64,000 nucleotides of DNA from Pseudomicrostroma phylloplanum (GCA_039545275.1 BCHS01000015.1:414142-478141), one strand, 5' to 3'; shown: positions 1-11,573, numbered from the stretch's first letter. Notes: generated by a model not told the origin, from the sequence alone. Made by a program: numbers and translations.

Positions 1-48
1 GAATGTACACAGGTCTCGCTGCCATACGATGTGTCGCTCGCGGTTTGC

Positions 49-507
49 TTAGGGGGAGTCAGACTTGGGTGGGGAGTTGGGCTTGGGTGGGGCGTAGGGT
101 GGTGCCGACTTCTGGCATTCCAGTGGGCAACTCCTGTTGGGCGACCTACAGATGTGATACATCTTGCCATTTCCGCCGGGGAGGTAACAATTGTTGGCAG
201 GTCGAGGGATGATGATGCCGTGATGAGGGGGAGGCCTAGGTGCCGTCTTGCCCTGGTAGGACTCGTCTGGGTGGTAGACTTCGTCGCGCTCGAAGAGGTC
301 ATCAGCGAGGCGCTGAGGGCCATACTTTCTGGCACGGGGCTGCAGCGTCGTGGGGAGGTGCTCGACTTGGGCGAGGAACTCGTCGATGGGGCTGGACCTC
401 TCTGTCGGGGCTCCACTGATGGTTTCAAGCCCTCGCTGAGCATCGGCCAGCGAAGCCAGAACTAGGGGAATGAGAGCAAGGCAGACGAGGAGGACGTTGC
501 ACCTCAT
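49..507 (-). CDS. Small secreted cysteine-containing protein, function unknown
   Basis: Single-exon reading frame of 152 residues. Residues 1-23 form a clear signal peptide: Met-Arg start, a long Leu/Val/Ala core, and cleavage expected after Ala-Asp-Ala. The mature part of about 129 residues has an acidic/polar N-terminal half, four cysteines close together near residues 109-134 (possibly two disulfides) and a proline/lysine-rich tail ending about 20 residues later. I recognise no family. Length, secretion signal and clustered cysteines fit the broad class of small secreted fungal proteins, which includes effectors, but that is only a class resemblance. A TATA-like TATAAAT on the minus strand near 780-774 would give a 5' leader of about 240 bases. 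The start was chosen because it begins directly with the signal peptide. Confidence 0.65.
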   Translation of the reverse strand: MRCNVLLVCLALIPLVLASLADAQRGLETISGAPTERSSPIDEFLAQVEHLPTTLQPRARKYGPQRLADDLFERDEVYHPDESYQGKTAPRPPPHHGIIIPRPANNCYLPGGNGKMYHICRSPNRSCPLECQKSAPPYAPPKPNSPPKSDSP

Positions 508-1458
508 CGTGAATGACAGATGTCAAGTGATCTGAGAGAGTGGCTGTACAGGAGGGGCGCTCCAAAGATGTCAGCCGTCTATCCCGCAGGCTCGTCCATC
601 AATGCCTCGACTCACTCTGACAGCCTGTGAGTCTGACTTGTGCTTGACAAGTCTCGGTGGGAAATGCAAGGAGCGTAGAAAGAGTGGCAATGTCAGAGAG
701 GCTGGCAAGTAGATGCTATACTGGGTGAGGGGTCGGGCGAAAAGGAAGGGTGTCAAATACGAAGAGTCGCCCATTTATACGCCGTTTGCTCTTATACGCC
801 CGTGAAAGAGCCGAACCCGTGTCCCTAACAGCTGTCCCCGTTCCTGGGATAATCACCAACCGCACCGGGAATTGAGTAAGGTCAGGCGGGCATACTCGCC
901 AAACTAGGAACAGCCGAAAGTCAGGTCCAGCATACACACGTCGGAAATGACCGACCGAGTGCATGTAATTGCCTCTGTACAGCCGTCGTGGAACAGTGCT
1001 TCTTTGCTTCTCGGACCCGGGTGTGAAGTCGTCCGGTGACGCTTGGCAGGTCCAGCAGTCTGTGTGCAGGCTGGCCTTCCTTTCATTTCCTCTATCGTGC
1101 CTCGCTCTTGAGATGTTCTTCGACCCGTCATTGCCGTCGCCAAGAGACCTGACTGACTGACTGAGTGAGTCTTGAGCGTGTGTGGGGCCCCTTGTCTGCC
1201 ACGCGGATGAGCGCCGTGTGCCTGTTTCATGCGCCACTCCCGATGTTTGCCTCCACAACTGCTGCAGTTGCATGGCGATCGAGAGGTGCAGCACAACCAC
1301 TTCCGCTCTGCAGACCCGAGCTCACAAAGGGACACAGCGCTGCTCCACCGACACCTTGCCGTAGACTCCCCTTTGCACACCTAAACATCTTATAAAAGGC
1401 GCTCGGAACCTAGCAGATTTGGTGTATCATCTTCTACTAATCGCAACCTCGCCCAGCC
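508..1458. promoter_or_regulatory. Divergent intergenic region between secreted protein and amidohydrolase-like gene
   Basis: About 950 bases without a convincing gene. On the minus strand a TATAAAT lies near 774-780, upstream of the secreted-protein gene. On the plus strand a TATAAAAG lies at 1391, upstream of the next gene. Open frames here on both strands overlap each other, show no domain or signal features, and look like chance frames in GC-rich DNA. Confidence 0.5.
1391..1398 (+). promoter_or_regulatory. TATA box
   Basis: TATAAAAG, 61 bases ahead of the ATG at 1459. This spacing allows transcription to start around 1420-1430 and supports 1459 as the first coding ATG rather than an internal one. 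Confidence 0.55.
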
Positions 1459-2913
1459 ATGCCCCCACGTCCTCCCAAACTCGACCTCGCCTCGGTCCTC
1501 TCCTCTCCCCCCTCGTCCACTCACCCAACCTCCTCCGCGCAGCAACAGCACCCCACCTCGCTGACATTCTCCACCTCCGGCTCTGCATCACGGAGCACAC
1601 TCGACTCGCTCTGCCTCTCTTGGCGCGAGCGAGGCTTCTGCGGAAATGAGAGCATCAAGCTCAAGGGTCTAGTGTACGAGCTGGCCTCCTCTGGAGAGGA
1701 AGCAGCCGGGACCTCCAATGCTCTCGAGGTAGGGCAAGACGCGAGGCAGAACCTACCCATCGGCGTCGTCACTCCTCTTGCTACCGGTTTACGGGCAAAG
1801 AGAGGAGAGCCGCCAGCTCTGCCTGAGCCTGGGTCAAGCTCCGTACCCGCGCACCTGGCACTCAACTACTCCCTGCCCACCATCCGCACTGAGGCAGACT
1901 TGAGCGAGGTGGACAAGTGGGTGCAGACGCTCACGGTTGCGCGACAGCGGCAGTTGACCCTCGAACTGGCACTCTTGAGTACTTATGGGAGTCGGGAGCA
2001 GGAGGAAGAGGCGGAGAGGGTGAGGGAGAAGGTCGAAGAGGTCCTGGGCAAGGCACACGTTGATTCGGCTGCTGCAAGTCAGGGAGACGAGGCTAGGGAT
2101 GAGGCAGGAGGATACATCGTCTTCGGTGAGTGCGGCGAAAGTCCCTGCGTGCGAGGTGGTATTTGCTGACCTTCAGGCTGCCACTGCTGTCCAGACTCCT
2201 TCGCCTCACCGCCCTTGCACATCAATTCCACTACCCTTCCACGCAGCCAGGCACTCCAGGACTGGGCTGCCTTCGTAGGGGTGAGTGAGCCGCTGGGAGC
2301 ACCTCTTTTCTCATCGCGTCTGGTGCTGACTCTGACCACCTCTCCCNCCCCCTTCCACCCGCCCCTGCAGCGTCTCGCTCTCCACCCACAAACATACATC
2401 AAGCTCTCCCCCTTGCTCTTCCCCTCCTCCCTCTCCAACTCTCTCACCACCCCTTCTTCAACACGCGCAGCCGACCACTCCTCCTCCCTCATGCAAAGCG
2501 CAACCGAGGCGCTCAGCTCCGCCTCCGCCAGCGCAACAGGGGATCTCCTGCTTCCCTCGAGAGAGAAGAGCGAGGAGGTGCAAAGTCGCGTGAGGATCTT
2601 CCTCGAGGTCCTCGTCGAGGCGTTTGGAACCGAGAGGATCTTCTGGGGGTGTCATCTTAATGCTGCTGGCCCTTCACTGCCGACGACGGATACGCAGGGG
2701 GAGGCGGAGAAGGGAGTAAGGGAGTGGTATGAGATTGTGCGTGCTGGACTTGTTGGGATGGGATTGGGCAGACAGGGGGAGCTGGATGGGATCTTCGCAG
2801 GGTGAGTGCAGTGGGAGGCTGCGTGATTTCCGAATGGGAACAAGCTGACAGTCGAACCCTTTGCTGCTACCTCGTTGCTCCACAGGAATGCTTCGAAGGT
2901 ATACCGCGTTTAG
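1459..2913 (+). CDS. Divergent amidohydrolase-2-like protein (C-terminal half recognisable)
   Basis: Four exons: 1459-2125, 2195-2280, 2371-2801, 2886-2913; 403 residues; all three donors are GTGAGT. The second half follows the amidohydrolase-related (amidohydrolase 2) pattern: a strand ending in an aspartate-serine-phenylalanine segment, a helix, the 'ALHPQTYIKLSPL' element typical of the family's 'hPNvyvKlSgl', then 'AFGTERIFWG' where relatives have 'RimfGSDWP', and the usual 'GNASKVYRV' end. The metal-binding aspartate expected after that Gly is replaced here by Cys-His-Leu-Asn. The N-terminal 170 residues are low-complexity and I see no His-x-His metal site. The acceptor at 2194 was preferred over 2176 because it restores the family pattern. 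It is probably a degenerate or re-purposed relative, so catalysis is doubtful. One ambiguous base (n, 2347) lies inside intron 2. Confidence 0.6.
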
Positions 2914-3059
2914 CACTGGTCCCCAAGCTATTGCTACGCGTGAGCATGAAATATGATTCCTTGCTAACATTGACTGCGAGTGACGAATGACTGGACGACG
3001 ATATGCAATGTACTCCAGCAATTCTTACCCCACGTCTTCTTACACGCGTCGCCTTACGA

Positions 3060-4261
3060 CTAGCGCTTTTTGCCGCCCTTGTTCTTCTTGACACCCGTAG
3101 AAGAAGCCACACTCTCCTTTGCCTTCGCCACTGCCTCTGCGCCCTCAGCAGCTACCTCTTCGACTGCCTCCACAGCCTTTCCCTCCTTGAACCTCTGCAC
3201 GATGCGCATCGGCCAGCTCTCCCTGAAAGTAGGCTTGAGCATCTTCTCCTCGTTGAGCTCACTGAACTCGCCCGAGCTCGGGTCGAGGAGCCAGACGATG
3301 GCCTCTCCATCGCTCTCCCTCGTCACCAGCACATCAACTGTCCGTGGAGCGCCTTCTGCAGTGCGAGACGGGGTTCCACCGCTGGCAAGGGCGCTCCTCC
3401 TGACCTCCTTCTCCAGGGTGTCCCAGTCCACTGATCCCTTCTCCACCTCTGCAGGGGTTGGACCTACTGGCAGCTCGGGAAGGAAAGCGACTTGGAGCTT
3501 GAGCTTCTTCTCTTGCGCCACGGACGGTGCGCCCTTGGCATTGTAGAGGACCTGGAAGAACCTGGGTCCCCAAGCCTGGAACAGGGCGGCCTTGCGCAGC
3601 TGGGATGCGCGTCCAACGTCGCGGGTGAAGTTGAGCCGCTTGATCATGTGCTCCACAAGGACTGTCAGACCAAGAACGCCGACGATGACGGAGATGAGGC
3701 CGGGGCGGAAGCGCTCGTAAAAGTAGCCTGTGCCGCGCCACTTGGGGAAACCAGTGGAGAGAAAGTGGTCGTACCGGTCCTTGCGCTCGTCGCGGAGGAT
3801 CTTGTTGATCAGGCCTAGACGCTCGAAGCGCTTTGCTGCCGAGGGGTTCTGGGGGTGCTTGTCCGGGCTGGCAAGAGAGGGAAGGAGTACGAGGCAAGAA
3901 CAATCACGCAGTCAGCATCACACACGAGAGCACACCATGCGTACCGCCCTTGCCCTGTCACTCACTGCAACTCAACACTCCTCTTCCTGTAGGCCGTCTT
4001 GATCTGCTGGGCAGTAGCCTCCTTTGTCAAGTTCAGCATCGAGTAGAAGGTGACACCTTTGCCCTCGCTCGACTCGAGTGCTGCTTGCAATTCGAAGATC
4101 TGGGGAAAAGCGGAAGAAGTTGGTGGATATTAGGAAGAAGCGCTCTTCTGGCCATGGTGTGCGTCGCAGCTCACCTCATAGTCTGAGTTCTCCCATGCCC
4201 AGGCTGGCACGACGAGAAGCAGCGCGAGCGCAAAGATGCTGAGGATGTTCCAGAACCTCAT
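3060..4261 (-). CDS. ERJ5: ER membrane J-domain protein (Erj5-like co-chaperone)
   Basis: Three exons, read from the right: 4261-4175, 4099-3966, 3867-3060; 342 residues. Residues 1-23 are a signal peptide ending Ala-Trp-Ala. A J domain follows at about 40-115, with 'FYSMLNLTKEATAQQIKTAYRKRS' style helices I-II and the HPD signature at 74-76; the His codon is split by intron 2. A membrane segment spans about 129-147. The remaining cytosolic-side tail ends in a Lys-rich stretch. J domains stimulate Hsp70 ATPase; with this topology the J domain sits in the ER lumen, where the partner would be Kar2/BiP. Size and order match yeast Erj5 (about 295 residues). It is divergently transcribed from the alpha/beta hydrolase gene. 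The model is supported by precise reconstruction of the HPD motif across the intron. Confidence 0.85.
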
Positions 4262-4633
4262 CTTGCGTAAGATACGGAAGACAAGGGACGAAGAGTGAGT
4301 GATGTGGAAAGAAGAAGGAAGAGGTCGCGGGGATGCGAAAGTGTTGGGTGTTGCTTTGAGCTCCTTGTTGCTCCTGGTCCCTTGTTGCTGGCCTGGCCTC
4401 TTGCGCACCGCGGAGTTGCATCCGGCAATGGCTGCTGCTTTGCTCTGGCTCCTTCCGCTTCCGCTTCCGCTTCCGTTCATGACCGCTTGGCTTTCAACGG
4501 CCGCTAAGCGATAAACCTCCGGCCCGGCATATCGGCTCCACTTGGTGAACACCCTCACCTTCTCACGACTGAATTGGACCCTGAAGCGCTCCCTTGACCT
4601 TCGTGACCTCTCTCCATCACGCCTGTCTCGAGA
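4262..4633. promoter_or_regulatory. Shared divergent promoter ERJ5 / alpha-beta hydrolase
   Basis: 372 bases between two head-to-head starts. It contains a short TTCCGC hexanucleotide run (four units near 4453-4476). I see no TATA box. The open frames inside are short and featureless. Confidence 0.5.
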
Positions 4634-6063
4634 ATGACCGCCAGCTACCAGTTCCCCTCGTACGACTCGCTGCCGCCAGGCGCAGTCTACTCTGGTGCTC
4701 CCTCCAACTATGGGCAGACGCACATCTCCTCGATCATCTCCACCGACCCCTCCGGCATCCCAGCCTCCTCCAATGATCCCACTAGCGAATCGTCCCCACC
4801 GGGGGATCGCGGCCTCACTGTCTTCTCCCCCGACACATTCAGCAAGGGTGGGCTACTCCGCGTCGCAAAGGATCGCATCACCAAGGGAGCCGTTGCCGAC
4901 CCTTCTGTGGATGCAGCAGCAAAGGGCGCTCGGCCACCCGATCGCTCCCAGCCGGGCTTCCAGCTCTGGTACGAAGTGCACGGAGACGGTCCCGTCAAGG
5001 TCATCTTCATCATGGGTCTCAACAATTCTGCTTTTGGCTGGCTGAACCAGGTGGAGCACTTCGCAAAGGACCCGCGCTACTCCTTGCTCGTCTTCGACAA
5101 TAGGGGATATGGGAATAGCGAGACGCCGCGGGAGATGAAGAGCTACTCTACGAGTGAGATGGCAAAGGATGTGGTAGAGATCTGCGAGCATCTAAAGTGG
5201 ACGGAGAAGAAGCAGCTGAATGTAGTGGGAGTCAGTATGGGAGGGATGATCGCGTTGGAACTGGCCAAGGCCATCCCTGAGGTGAGTCCCCCAAAACCCA
5301 AGTGAGAAGAAGCCACAGGCGAGCTGATCAAGGCCGATCAACTACCTTCGCTCGCTCCGCTCCACCTGCAGCGCATTTCCTCGCTTGCTCTCCTCTCCAC
5401 CACCTCGGGCCGTGCAGGCTTGTCGGGGGAAAAGAGCTTCAAGTCCTCTCTTCCCCCCTGGGCAGGCGTGGCGACCATCACCCGACTCATGGCAGGCAAG
5501 ATGCTCGGCATCGACTCGGCAGAGTACCCCATCAAGAGACTCGTAGAGACCCTTTTCCCGCCCAAGTGGCTCGGGGAGGAGAGTAGAGTCGTGCCGGGAA
5601 AGAAGAATGGGGAGGTGACCTTTGATGTGAGTAGAGAGAGCAAGGCAGAGCGGCGGGCGTACTTCCCGCCGCGAGTGCGAAGGCGAGGGTACTAATCACC
5701 ACCACCACCTCCCTCTCTCTTCTCTTCCCTCGCTTTCAATTCCAGTTCTTCCTCTGGCGCTTCCACTTCACCCGTCGTCAATCCCCCGCCGGCTCCTTCG
5801 GGCAAGTGCGTGCCGCCACCTCACACCGCGTCCCCAACGCCACTCTGCAGCGCATTGCCTCTTCCATTTCCTCTGTACTGATCGTCACGGGGGATTGGGA
5901 CCAGCTGGTGAACCCTGGAAACTCCTATCATCTGAGGGAGAATATGCCCGGAGCGACTTTTAGGCTCTTTGAAGGGTGTGGACATGCGATTCAGGCGCAG
6001 GACCCGGAGAAGCTTAATGGGGAGTTGGAGCAATGCTTTAAGAAGGGCGAGGGGTGGAAGTAG
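4634..6063 (+). CDS. Alpha/beta-hydrolase-fold protein
   Basis: Three exons, 4634-5281, 5372-5626 and 5746-6063; 406 residues; both donors GTGAGT. The first 105 residues are low-complexity and polar. The hydrolase core then begins with 'LWYEVHGDGP' and an oxyanion-hole-like 'FIMGLNNS'. The nucleophile elbow Gly-Val-Ser-Met-Gly-Gly has Ser201; the acid is probably Asp351 or Asp353 in 'TGDWDQLV', and the base is His381 in 'GCGHAIQ'. All three parts of the catalytic triad are therefore present, in the usual order. No signal peptide or membrane anchor is visible. The family covers esterases, lipases and epoxide hydrolases, and the sequence does not show which substrate is used. The low-complexity N-terminus is unusual and may be regulatory or disordered. 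Confidence 0.8.
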
Positions 6064-6210
6064 AGAGACAGAGAGAGTGGAGCAGAGGCTAGTGTAGAAT
6101 AGAGCGGTATTAGAAAACGGCTATACCGTCAGGCTGGAATGCATTGATTCTCAGAGTTGCGCGGTATCTGCCATCACAAGCAAGCTGTCGAGTGGTCTAC
6201 CGATGTCCCT

Positions 6211-7394
6211 CTACTCCGGCTTGCGAAACCTAAAAAAGCACACCACCCCCCTGAGGTACACGTCTTTCCCCCCTACTGGTTCATCAAACTCAAATCCTAC
6301 CCGCTCTGCAGCACTAAGCAAGGCGTGCATCGAGTCTCCCTGATTGCGGAGCACACCCACGCTCTGTAGCCAGTCGATGAGCGCGAGTGCAGGCTGCAGA
6401 CGCAGGCTGTTGAGGGCGAAGGCACTGTTGGGTCTGCTTTGCGTGGAGGAGGCGAGCGGGTCTAGGACTGGGCGGAGCAGAGAAGGGAGAAGGGGGAAAG
6501 AGGTGGGTCAGCTCTTCCTCTGCCACCATTCTTGAAAACAAGGCGATCGATGCTACCCGACTGCGCTTCCACGCTACTCACTCGTCGTCCCACACACCCA
6601 CCCACCAGGCTCCAGCATCTCCCACGCCGCCCTGAAGACCTCTTCAAACTTGTTCCCTGGCTCTGCACTCTCTGATGGCGGGACGCAGTGCAATAGAAAG
6701 TGCATATTGACGCTGTGCATCTTTTGTCCGAACTCTGAGCGGGCGCGAGCGTGATGACGGGCGTCGAAGAGGTGGGTGTGCAGCTTGAGGCTGGAGGTGG
6801 AGTTGGAGCTGGTGCTGGTGCTTGAAGTAGTGGACGAGGTGAGAGGAAAGCGCGTGGAGAGGCGCGAGGTGAGGTATAGGAGGGCACTTTCGTGCGTGTC
6901 CAATGTGTGGTACTCGACTGGCCTACTGGAGGTAGAACATGCGATGAGAGCTGCTAGGCGCTTAGAGTGTACCGGCTGAGGGTGGGTGGATGTCAGTGGA
7001 GAGAGCGAGGGAAGAGATGAGCAAAGGGCTGTACAAGACCATATGAGCAGCCTCACTCTGTTCCCTTCGCCGCACTCACGTAGTACCCACTGCCAGGCCC
7101 AATATCTGCATGCTTCTCGCTTAGTCCTTGATCAAACCACTGCTGCATCTCCCTCTTTGTGACTCCATACAGAAAGCAGTTCCAGCTCAGCGCGAGGTCG
7201 TAGGCTGCCAGTGTTGCGAAGCCATACTTGTGGTAGTCTTCTGCTTTGGTGGTGCTGGTGCTTGAAGAGGTGGAAAGGGGTAGCTTGGGAGGGAAAAGTT
7301 TGAGGTAGGTGAGGAGGACGCCGTAGTAGAGTTTGGTGGCTGTGACTGTGCAGAACTTGATCACTGGGTAGAGGGGGTGCTGAGTAGCGCTCAT
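6211..7394 (-). CDS. SAM-dependent class I methyltransferase
   Basis: Three exons from the right: 7394-7080, 6975-6582, 6467-6211; 321 residues; both donors GTGAGT. Residues 1-50 include a hydrophobic stretch and a Ser/Thr run. The SAM-binding motif I 'ADIGPGSGYY' ends exon 1, and the acidic motif II region follows ('YHTLDTHE'). Further on, 'SVNMHFLLHCVP' and 'EMLEPGGWVCGTT' are the strand-4 and post-motif elements of the fold. A close small-molecule methyltransferase family, with 'VGVGTGYY' at motif I, occurs beside fungal secondary-metabolite genes, but no such cluster is visible here. The substrate is unknown. It is divergently transcribed from the FHA gene. The start was taken at the first Met that leads straight into the fold; an upstream in-frame Met at 7571 would add a featureless extension. 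Confidence 0.75.
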
Positions 7395-7894
7395 TGCGAG
7401 ACAAACGAGTAGCGGGGTATCTGATGGTCGAGCATGATGGTCGAGGATGCTCAGCCTCTGACAGCCATCACCTTGGCGTGTATCCCGGCGTGTGTGTTCC
7501 GTTGCATGTGTATCCGGCATTGCTCTTACATCTGCCTCCGTCCCCTTTTTGCTTTCGCGTACGAATGGCATGGCTCTGGGCGTGTGGCTGCTGGGGCCGT
7601 GCGCCGTGAAATTTGGCTGGTGGGGCCCGTGCAGTGCATGCCCGCCGAGGGGACACTGGTGTGGTGCCTGCAGGCGTTGACGCGGAGGCTACTTCCGTTG
7701 GAGGTGCGCAGGCAGAGGCAGAGGCTGAGCCACAGCCATTCAAAGTGAGACGCTGCCATGGGAGATTACGGATCCTGGTCTGCCTGGCATCTGCTCCCGT
7801 CGTCTGCCGGTGAGTCGAGCAAGTCATCCTCTGCAGTCCATTGATATCCCAGTGCACCCCTCCCACTCACCTTCCCCACCTTCTACCTCCTGTT
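7395..7894. promoter_or_regulatory. Divergent promoter methyltransferase / FHA gene
   Basis: 500 bases between head-to-head genes. Several overlapping open frames exist on both strands but none has recognisable features. No TATA box was seen. Confidence 0.4.
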
Positions 7895-10858
7895 ATGCTC
7901 AATCCATCTCGACCACACTCGTCGGCACAACCACCTCCACCATCTTCGCAGACAATCCGCGTACCAAAACCTTGGGCACCCATACCCACCACCACCACCA
8001 AGAGCGCATCCCCTTGGGTCACACCAAGGATCACTCCTAAACCTTCCACTGCCGTCTCCTTGACCGCACGCCTCCCCACCAAGACCATCACCTCACCCAG
8101 CCTCTCCTCCTCCTCCGAGGAAAACCCACACGCAATGGCAATCTACGCCGCATCCGAGCACAGTGCTCAGCGAACCAAGGAAAAAGGCGGGGTACAGCTC
8201 ATCCTCCTGTCCAGGCACAACCTCGAGCCTCACAAGACCCTCTGGCTCCCCGCCTCGGCCAACGACGATCGCACCTGGGTCCTTGGTCGATCTGCCGACG
8301 TCGCCTTGGATGAAAATGGAAACTTCATAGAGCCCGTCTGCGTGAGTGCCAGTCACAGAATGCATCCGGCATCTCTCCTTGCCAATTGCCAAGGAGTTGT
8401 CCAGCTGACCAGCCACCCACCTCCTCTCACCCTCTCACCCTTTAGCTCCAAGGACGAGTCCTGTCCCGCAAGCACCTCTACATCAAGGTTGCCAAAAGCG
8501 GCACCTCCGTCATGGTCAAAGACTTGAAGAGCTCCCACGGCACCACCGTAGAGACTCCACCCGCTCTAGCCGGCAGTCGATGGGGCGTCCGACAGGTCAC
8601 CGATAAGCAGTGGTGGCCTCTCAAGACCGACGATCGCCTCTTCCTCGGCAAAGACGTCACCAGGAGCGGCCGTGACTACCGACCCCTCCAGTACGAGGTC
8701 AAGATCATCTGCAAGCCCACGTCAGCATCTCTGCCCGCGCAAGTGGCTGCACCAGACCCCGATCGCTCCTCCACCTCACCTGCCACTGCTCGTCAACCCT
8801 TCCGTACCGAAGTCGAGAGAATCGCTGCATGGGGCAAGGAAATGGATTCGTTGCGTGCGGACCTTGCTAAATTTCCCCCAATCAAACCTAGCCACCGCAC
8901 CAATGTCGCACGCCTCACCCATGAAGATGAGCTAGAATCCAGTCCCATTCCCTGGGCCAAGCCTATGGTAGCACACCCTAACACCTGGAGAGACAACTAC
9001 GGGGCTTCTGCCTCCCACAACAGCGAGCGTAGCTCCATCAAGCCCGCTACTGCCAACGCTACTCGTGATGCAGAGAAGGACGTCATCATGAACTCTTCCC
9101 GTGCCAAAGACGTAGCTGCTTCTGTCCTGCCCAGAGCTATGGAGGCTGCAGCCGACGAGCCAGAGGACTGTGAAGAAAGTTCGAACAGTGACGACGAAGA
9201 GGACGAAGACTACTCCGATGAGGACGTCGACGAAGCACCTGTTGAGGGTATGTTTTCCTACGACCCTTTGACCCTCGAGGCTCTGGGTACCTCCAAAGAT
9301 CGCGAATGGTCACTCCGCGAAGCTGGCAATGACTCAGATGCTGACTCGGAGCTGGATGGAGCAGCACCGAGTGTGCACGAAAGCGAATTGCACGACATGT
9401 GCTTCGATAGCGAGCGCGATGAGCGAGAACTCTACCTGGCGCGCATTGGAAGGATGAGCACCGTTGAGGAGCATGCTGCGCTCAAATCTGACTCACAACT
9501 AGCCGAGAGACGACTGTTCTTCGTCGAGATGAAGAAGCTGGCCAACATCAGTGACACTGGAAGCGCTAAGAAAGCTGCACAGCCTGATGACCTTGAGTCG
9601 GTCCAGGCTCCCAACGCGGCCGGTGATTGCCATCATCCTGAGGAAAAGTCAAGATGCCAAGAGAAGACCGACAACAACAATGAGCAAGAGGAGGACGATG
9701 GAGAGGACGATGGCGACGATTTGGTCAATTGGTCGTTGTTCCGCAAGGCCACACTCAGGCAACCTTCTCTTGACCCAATCCCTTTGGAGCACATGTACCG
9801 CACCGACTCCCACATCGAACCGAAGGTGACGGTGTCCTGCCCTGAAGCGAGCAAGAGCAAGGAGTCCAATGAGTCAGAGGCGTCTGCGCCCGCTAAAGAA
9901 CCGACGAACGACACGGCAGCCACTGGCGACGAACAAGTCCACGCCTCCAACAGTGCAGAGAACGTCCACGGCGACAACACAGTCCAGGACGAAGGCTCAG
10001 CTGGTGCGGACGACAGCAAGAACGACGCTGAACAAACCCGAGACGCGGACGAGAGCGAGTCAGAAGAAGATCTCGAAGACTCAGCCGATGACGACCAGAG
10101 CTTCGATAGCGAAGAATCGATCAATGGAGACGCAAGCGACGACGAGGAAGAGTCAGTCGAAGGAGATGACGCTGAGGAGCAGTCTCCTCGAGGCTTCGAG
10201 CTCTGTCACAACGATGGCCAGGCAACTGGGGATGGCAGCAGCACCCATGCCGAAGGTGCTCGCCAAGAAGACATGGCGCTCGACACGGTGAGCTACAACG
10301 TAGAGCCTTCGCCGGTGCGCACTTTTGACAACGAACTCGAGAAGAACAATGGCTGCGAAAGGCCTGTAGCTGTGTCCGCTGGGGTCAAGCGATGCATTGA
10401 TGAGGTCGAGCCAGAGGAGCAACCCCTGCCTACGAATGAAGAGTTCATCGATAGCGCTGAGAGCTGCACCACCGAGCAGCCGGCTGAGGTCGTCGTCGCA
10501 AGCACCTGCACTACCACCTCCAACGAGAAGTTCACGCCAGCTACGAATGCCTCTGCCTCTTCCTTTTCCTCTTCCTCCTCCGCCTTTGTCACCCGCGCCC
10601 GTGCCAGTCTCGACCGACTCAGGACCGTCAAGCGACCGAGGCTGTCCATCGAGATCGACACCGCAAGGGTCAGGGATGTGGCTTGCGGTGTCGCTCTAGG
10701 CGCCGTTGGGTGAGTGTCTGAGAGAAGTTGCAGGCAGCTGCTCTCTGAAATTTGTGCACATACTGACACCGTAAAATCGCTCGTCGCCACCCCTTTGCTC
10801 TTTCTGCAGCACCTTCTTCGGACTTGCAGCCGTAGGCGCCGCCGTCGATGGTGCCTGA
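7895..10858 (+). CDS. FHA-domain protein with long acidic region and hydrophobic C-terminal tail
   Basis: Three exons, 7895-8341, 8446-10709 and 10810-10858; 919 residues; both donors GTGAGT. After a proline/threonine-rich N-terminus comes one forkhead-associated domain at about residues 100-215, with the hallmark blocks 'LGRSADV' , 'SRKHLYI' and 'SSHGTTVE'. FHA domains bind phosphothreonine peptides. Most of the protein is acidic, Ser/Glu/Asp-rich and probably disordered, with long DDE/EE runs. The last about 25 residues ('ACGVALGAVG' continuing into 'TFFGLAAVGAAVDGA' in exon 3) are small and hydrophobic and could be a tail anchor. This layout recalls the FHA-plus-tail-anchor proteins of the STRIPAK/Far complex (SLMAP, Far9/Far10), but the coiled coils typical of those are not evident, so I give no orthology. 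Confidence 0.75.
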
Positions 10859-11573
10859 GAAGCCTGACGGTAGCTCTCCACCGTCCTACTGGTCCTTTTT
10901 GTCTCCTCTCTTCGCTTTCCCTCGTCACCAAGCCTCCAGTCCACTCGCCTTTCCGTTGACCAGAACGCACCCATGTCCCACGCGATCCGGATCCATGTGC
11001 CACAGCACTGTTGTCAGTCCCTACATCTCCCTCCCCGAAGAGGGAAGAGAGAGAGAGGGTGGGCACTCCTCTCATCGAGCGTCTAGGTCCACGAACTTCC
11101 CACAAAGCTTTACTGTCCACTTTCCTGTCTTGTCTTGTCCAGCCCCACCCTGACTCGTCCTGGTTTGTTGTAGAAATCGTGTCCGTCTCCTGTCGAAGTC
11201 CCAGTCCCAGTCCCAGTGCCAGTGCCAGTGCCAGTCTCAATACATGGTTCATGTCATTTTCGTCTTCATGTCCTCCTCGCGTCCCAGACACAGACACTGC
11301 TATCTTCGAACCTTTCCCGAACCCCAGCCCCAACCCCAAGCAGTGAGCGTCACTCCCACTTCCAATTCCACTCCCAGTCTGAAGTGGGCGTCTCAAGGGA
11401 AATTTGTGTTTTCACAGGGACAGGGAGAAGGTGTAGCGAGTGGCGTGCTCACGATGAGAAGTTGATAGTCTAGATTTGGATTGATCGAGATTGAGATTGA
11501 GATTGACAATGATACTGCACTGCACTTCCCCCCTCCCCCCCCTCTCACCACCTTCCTTCACCCCTTCTCATCC
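10859..11573. other. Convergent intergenic region
   Basis: About 715 bases between two convergent stop codons, presumably both 3' untranslated regions. It holds a six-unit hexanucleotide repeat (11200-11235) and a short GATTGA run near 11485-11505. I see no gene in it; a long minus-strand open frame here is antisense overlap with no domain features. Confidence 0.5.
11200..11235. repeat. Hexanucleotide tandem repeat (CCCAGT/GCCAGT)
   Basis: Three CCCAGT units followed by three GCCAGT units in perfect tandem, in a noncoding region. It is a simple sequence repeat with no visible function. Confidence 0.8.

Noticed and set aside
716..1380. Two overlapping minus-strand frames of 194 and 158 codons upstream of the secreted-protein gene
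   Set aside because: They overlap in different phases, have no features and lie where the divergent promoters are expected.
10293..11396. 367-codon minus-strand frame over the FHA gene end and the following intergenic region
   Set aside because: It is antisense to a well-supported coding region, has no domain features and is made of runs that mirror simple repeats; typical chance frame in GC-rich DNA.
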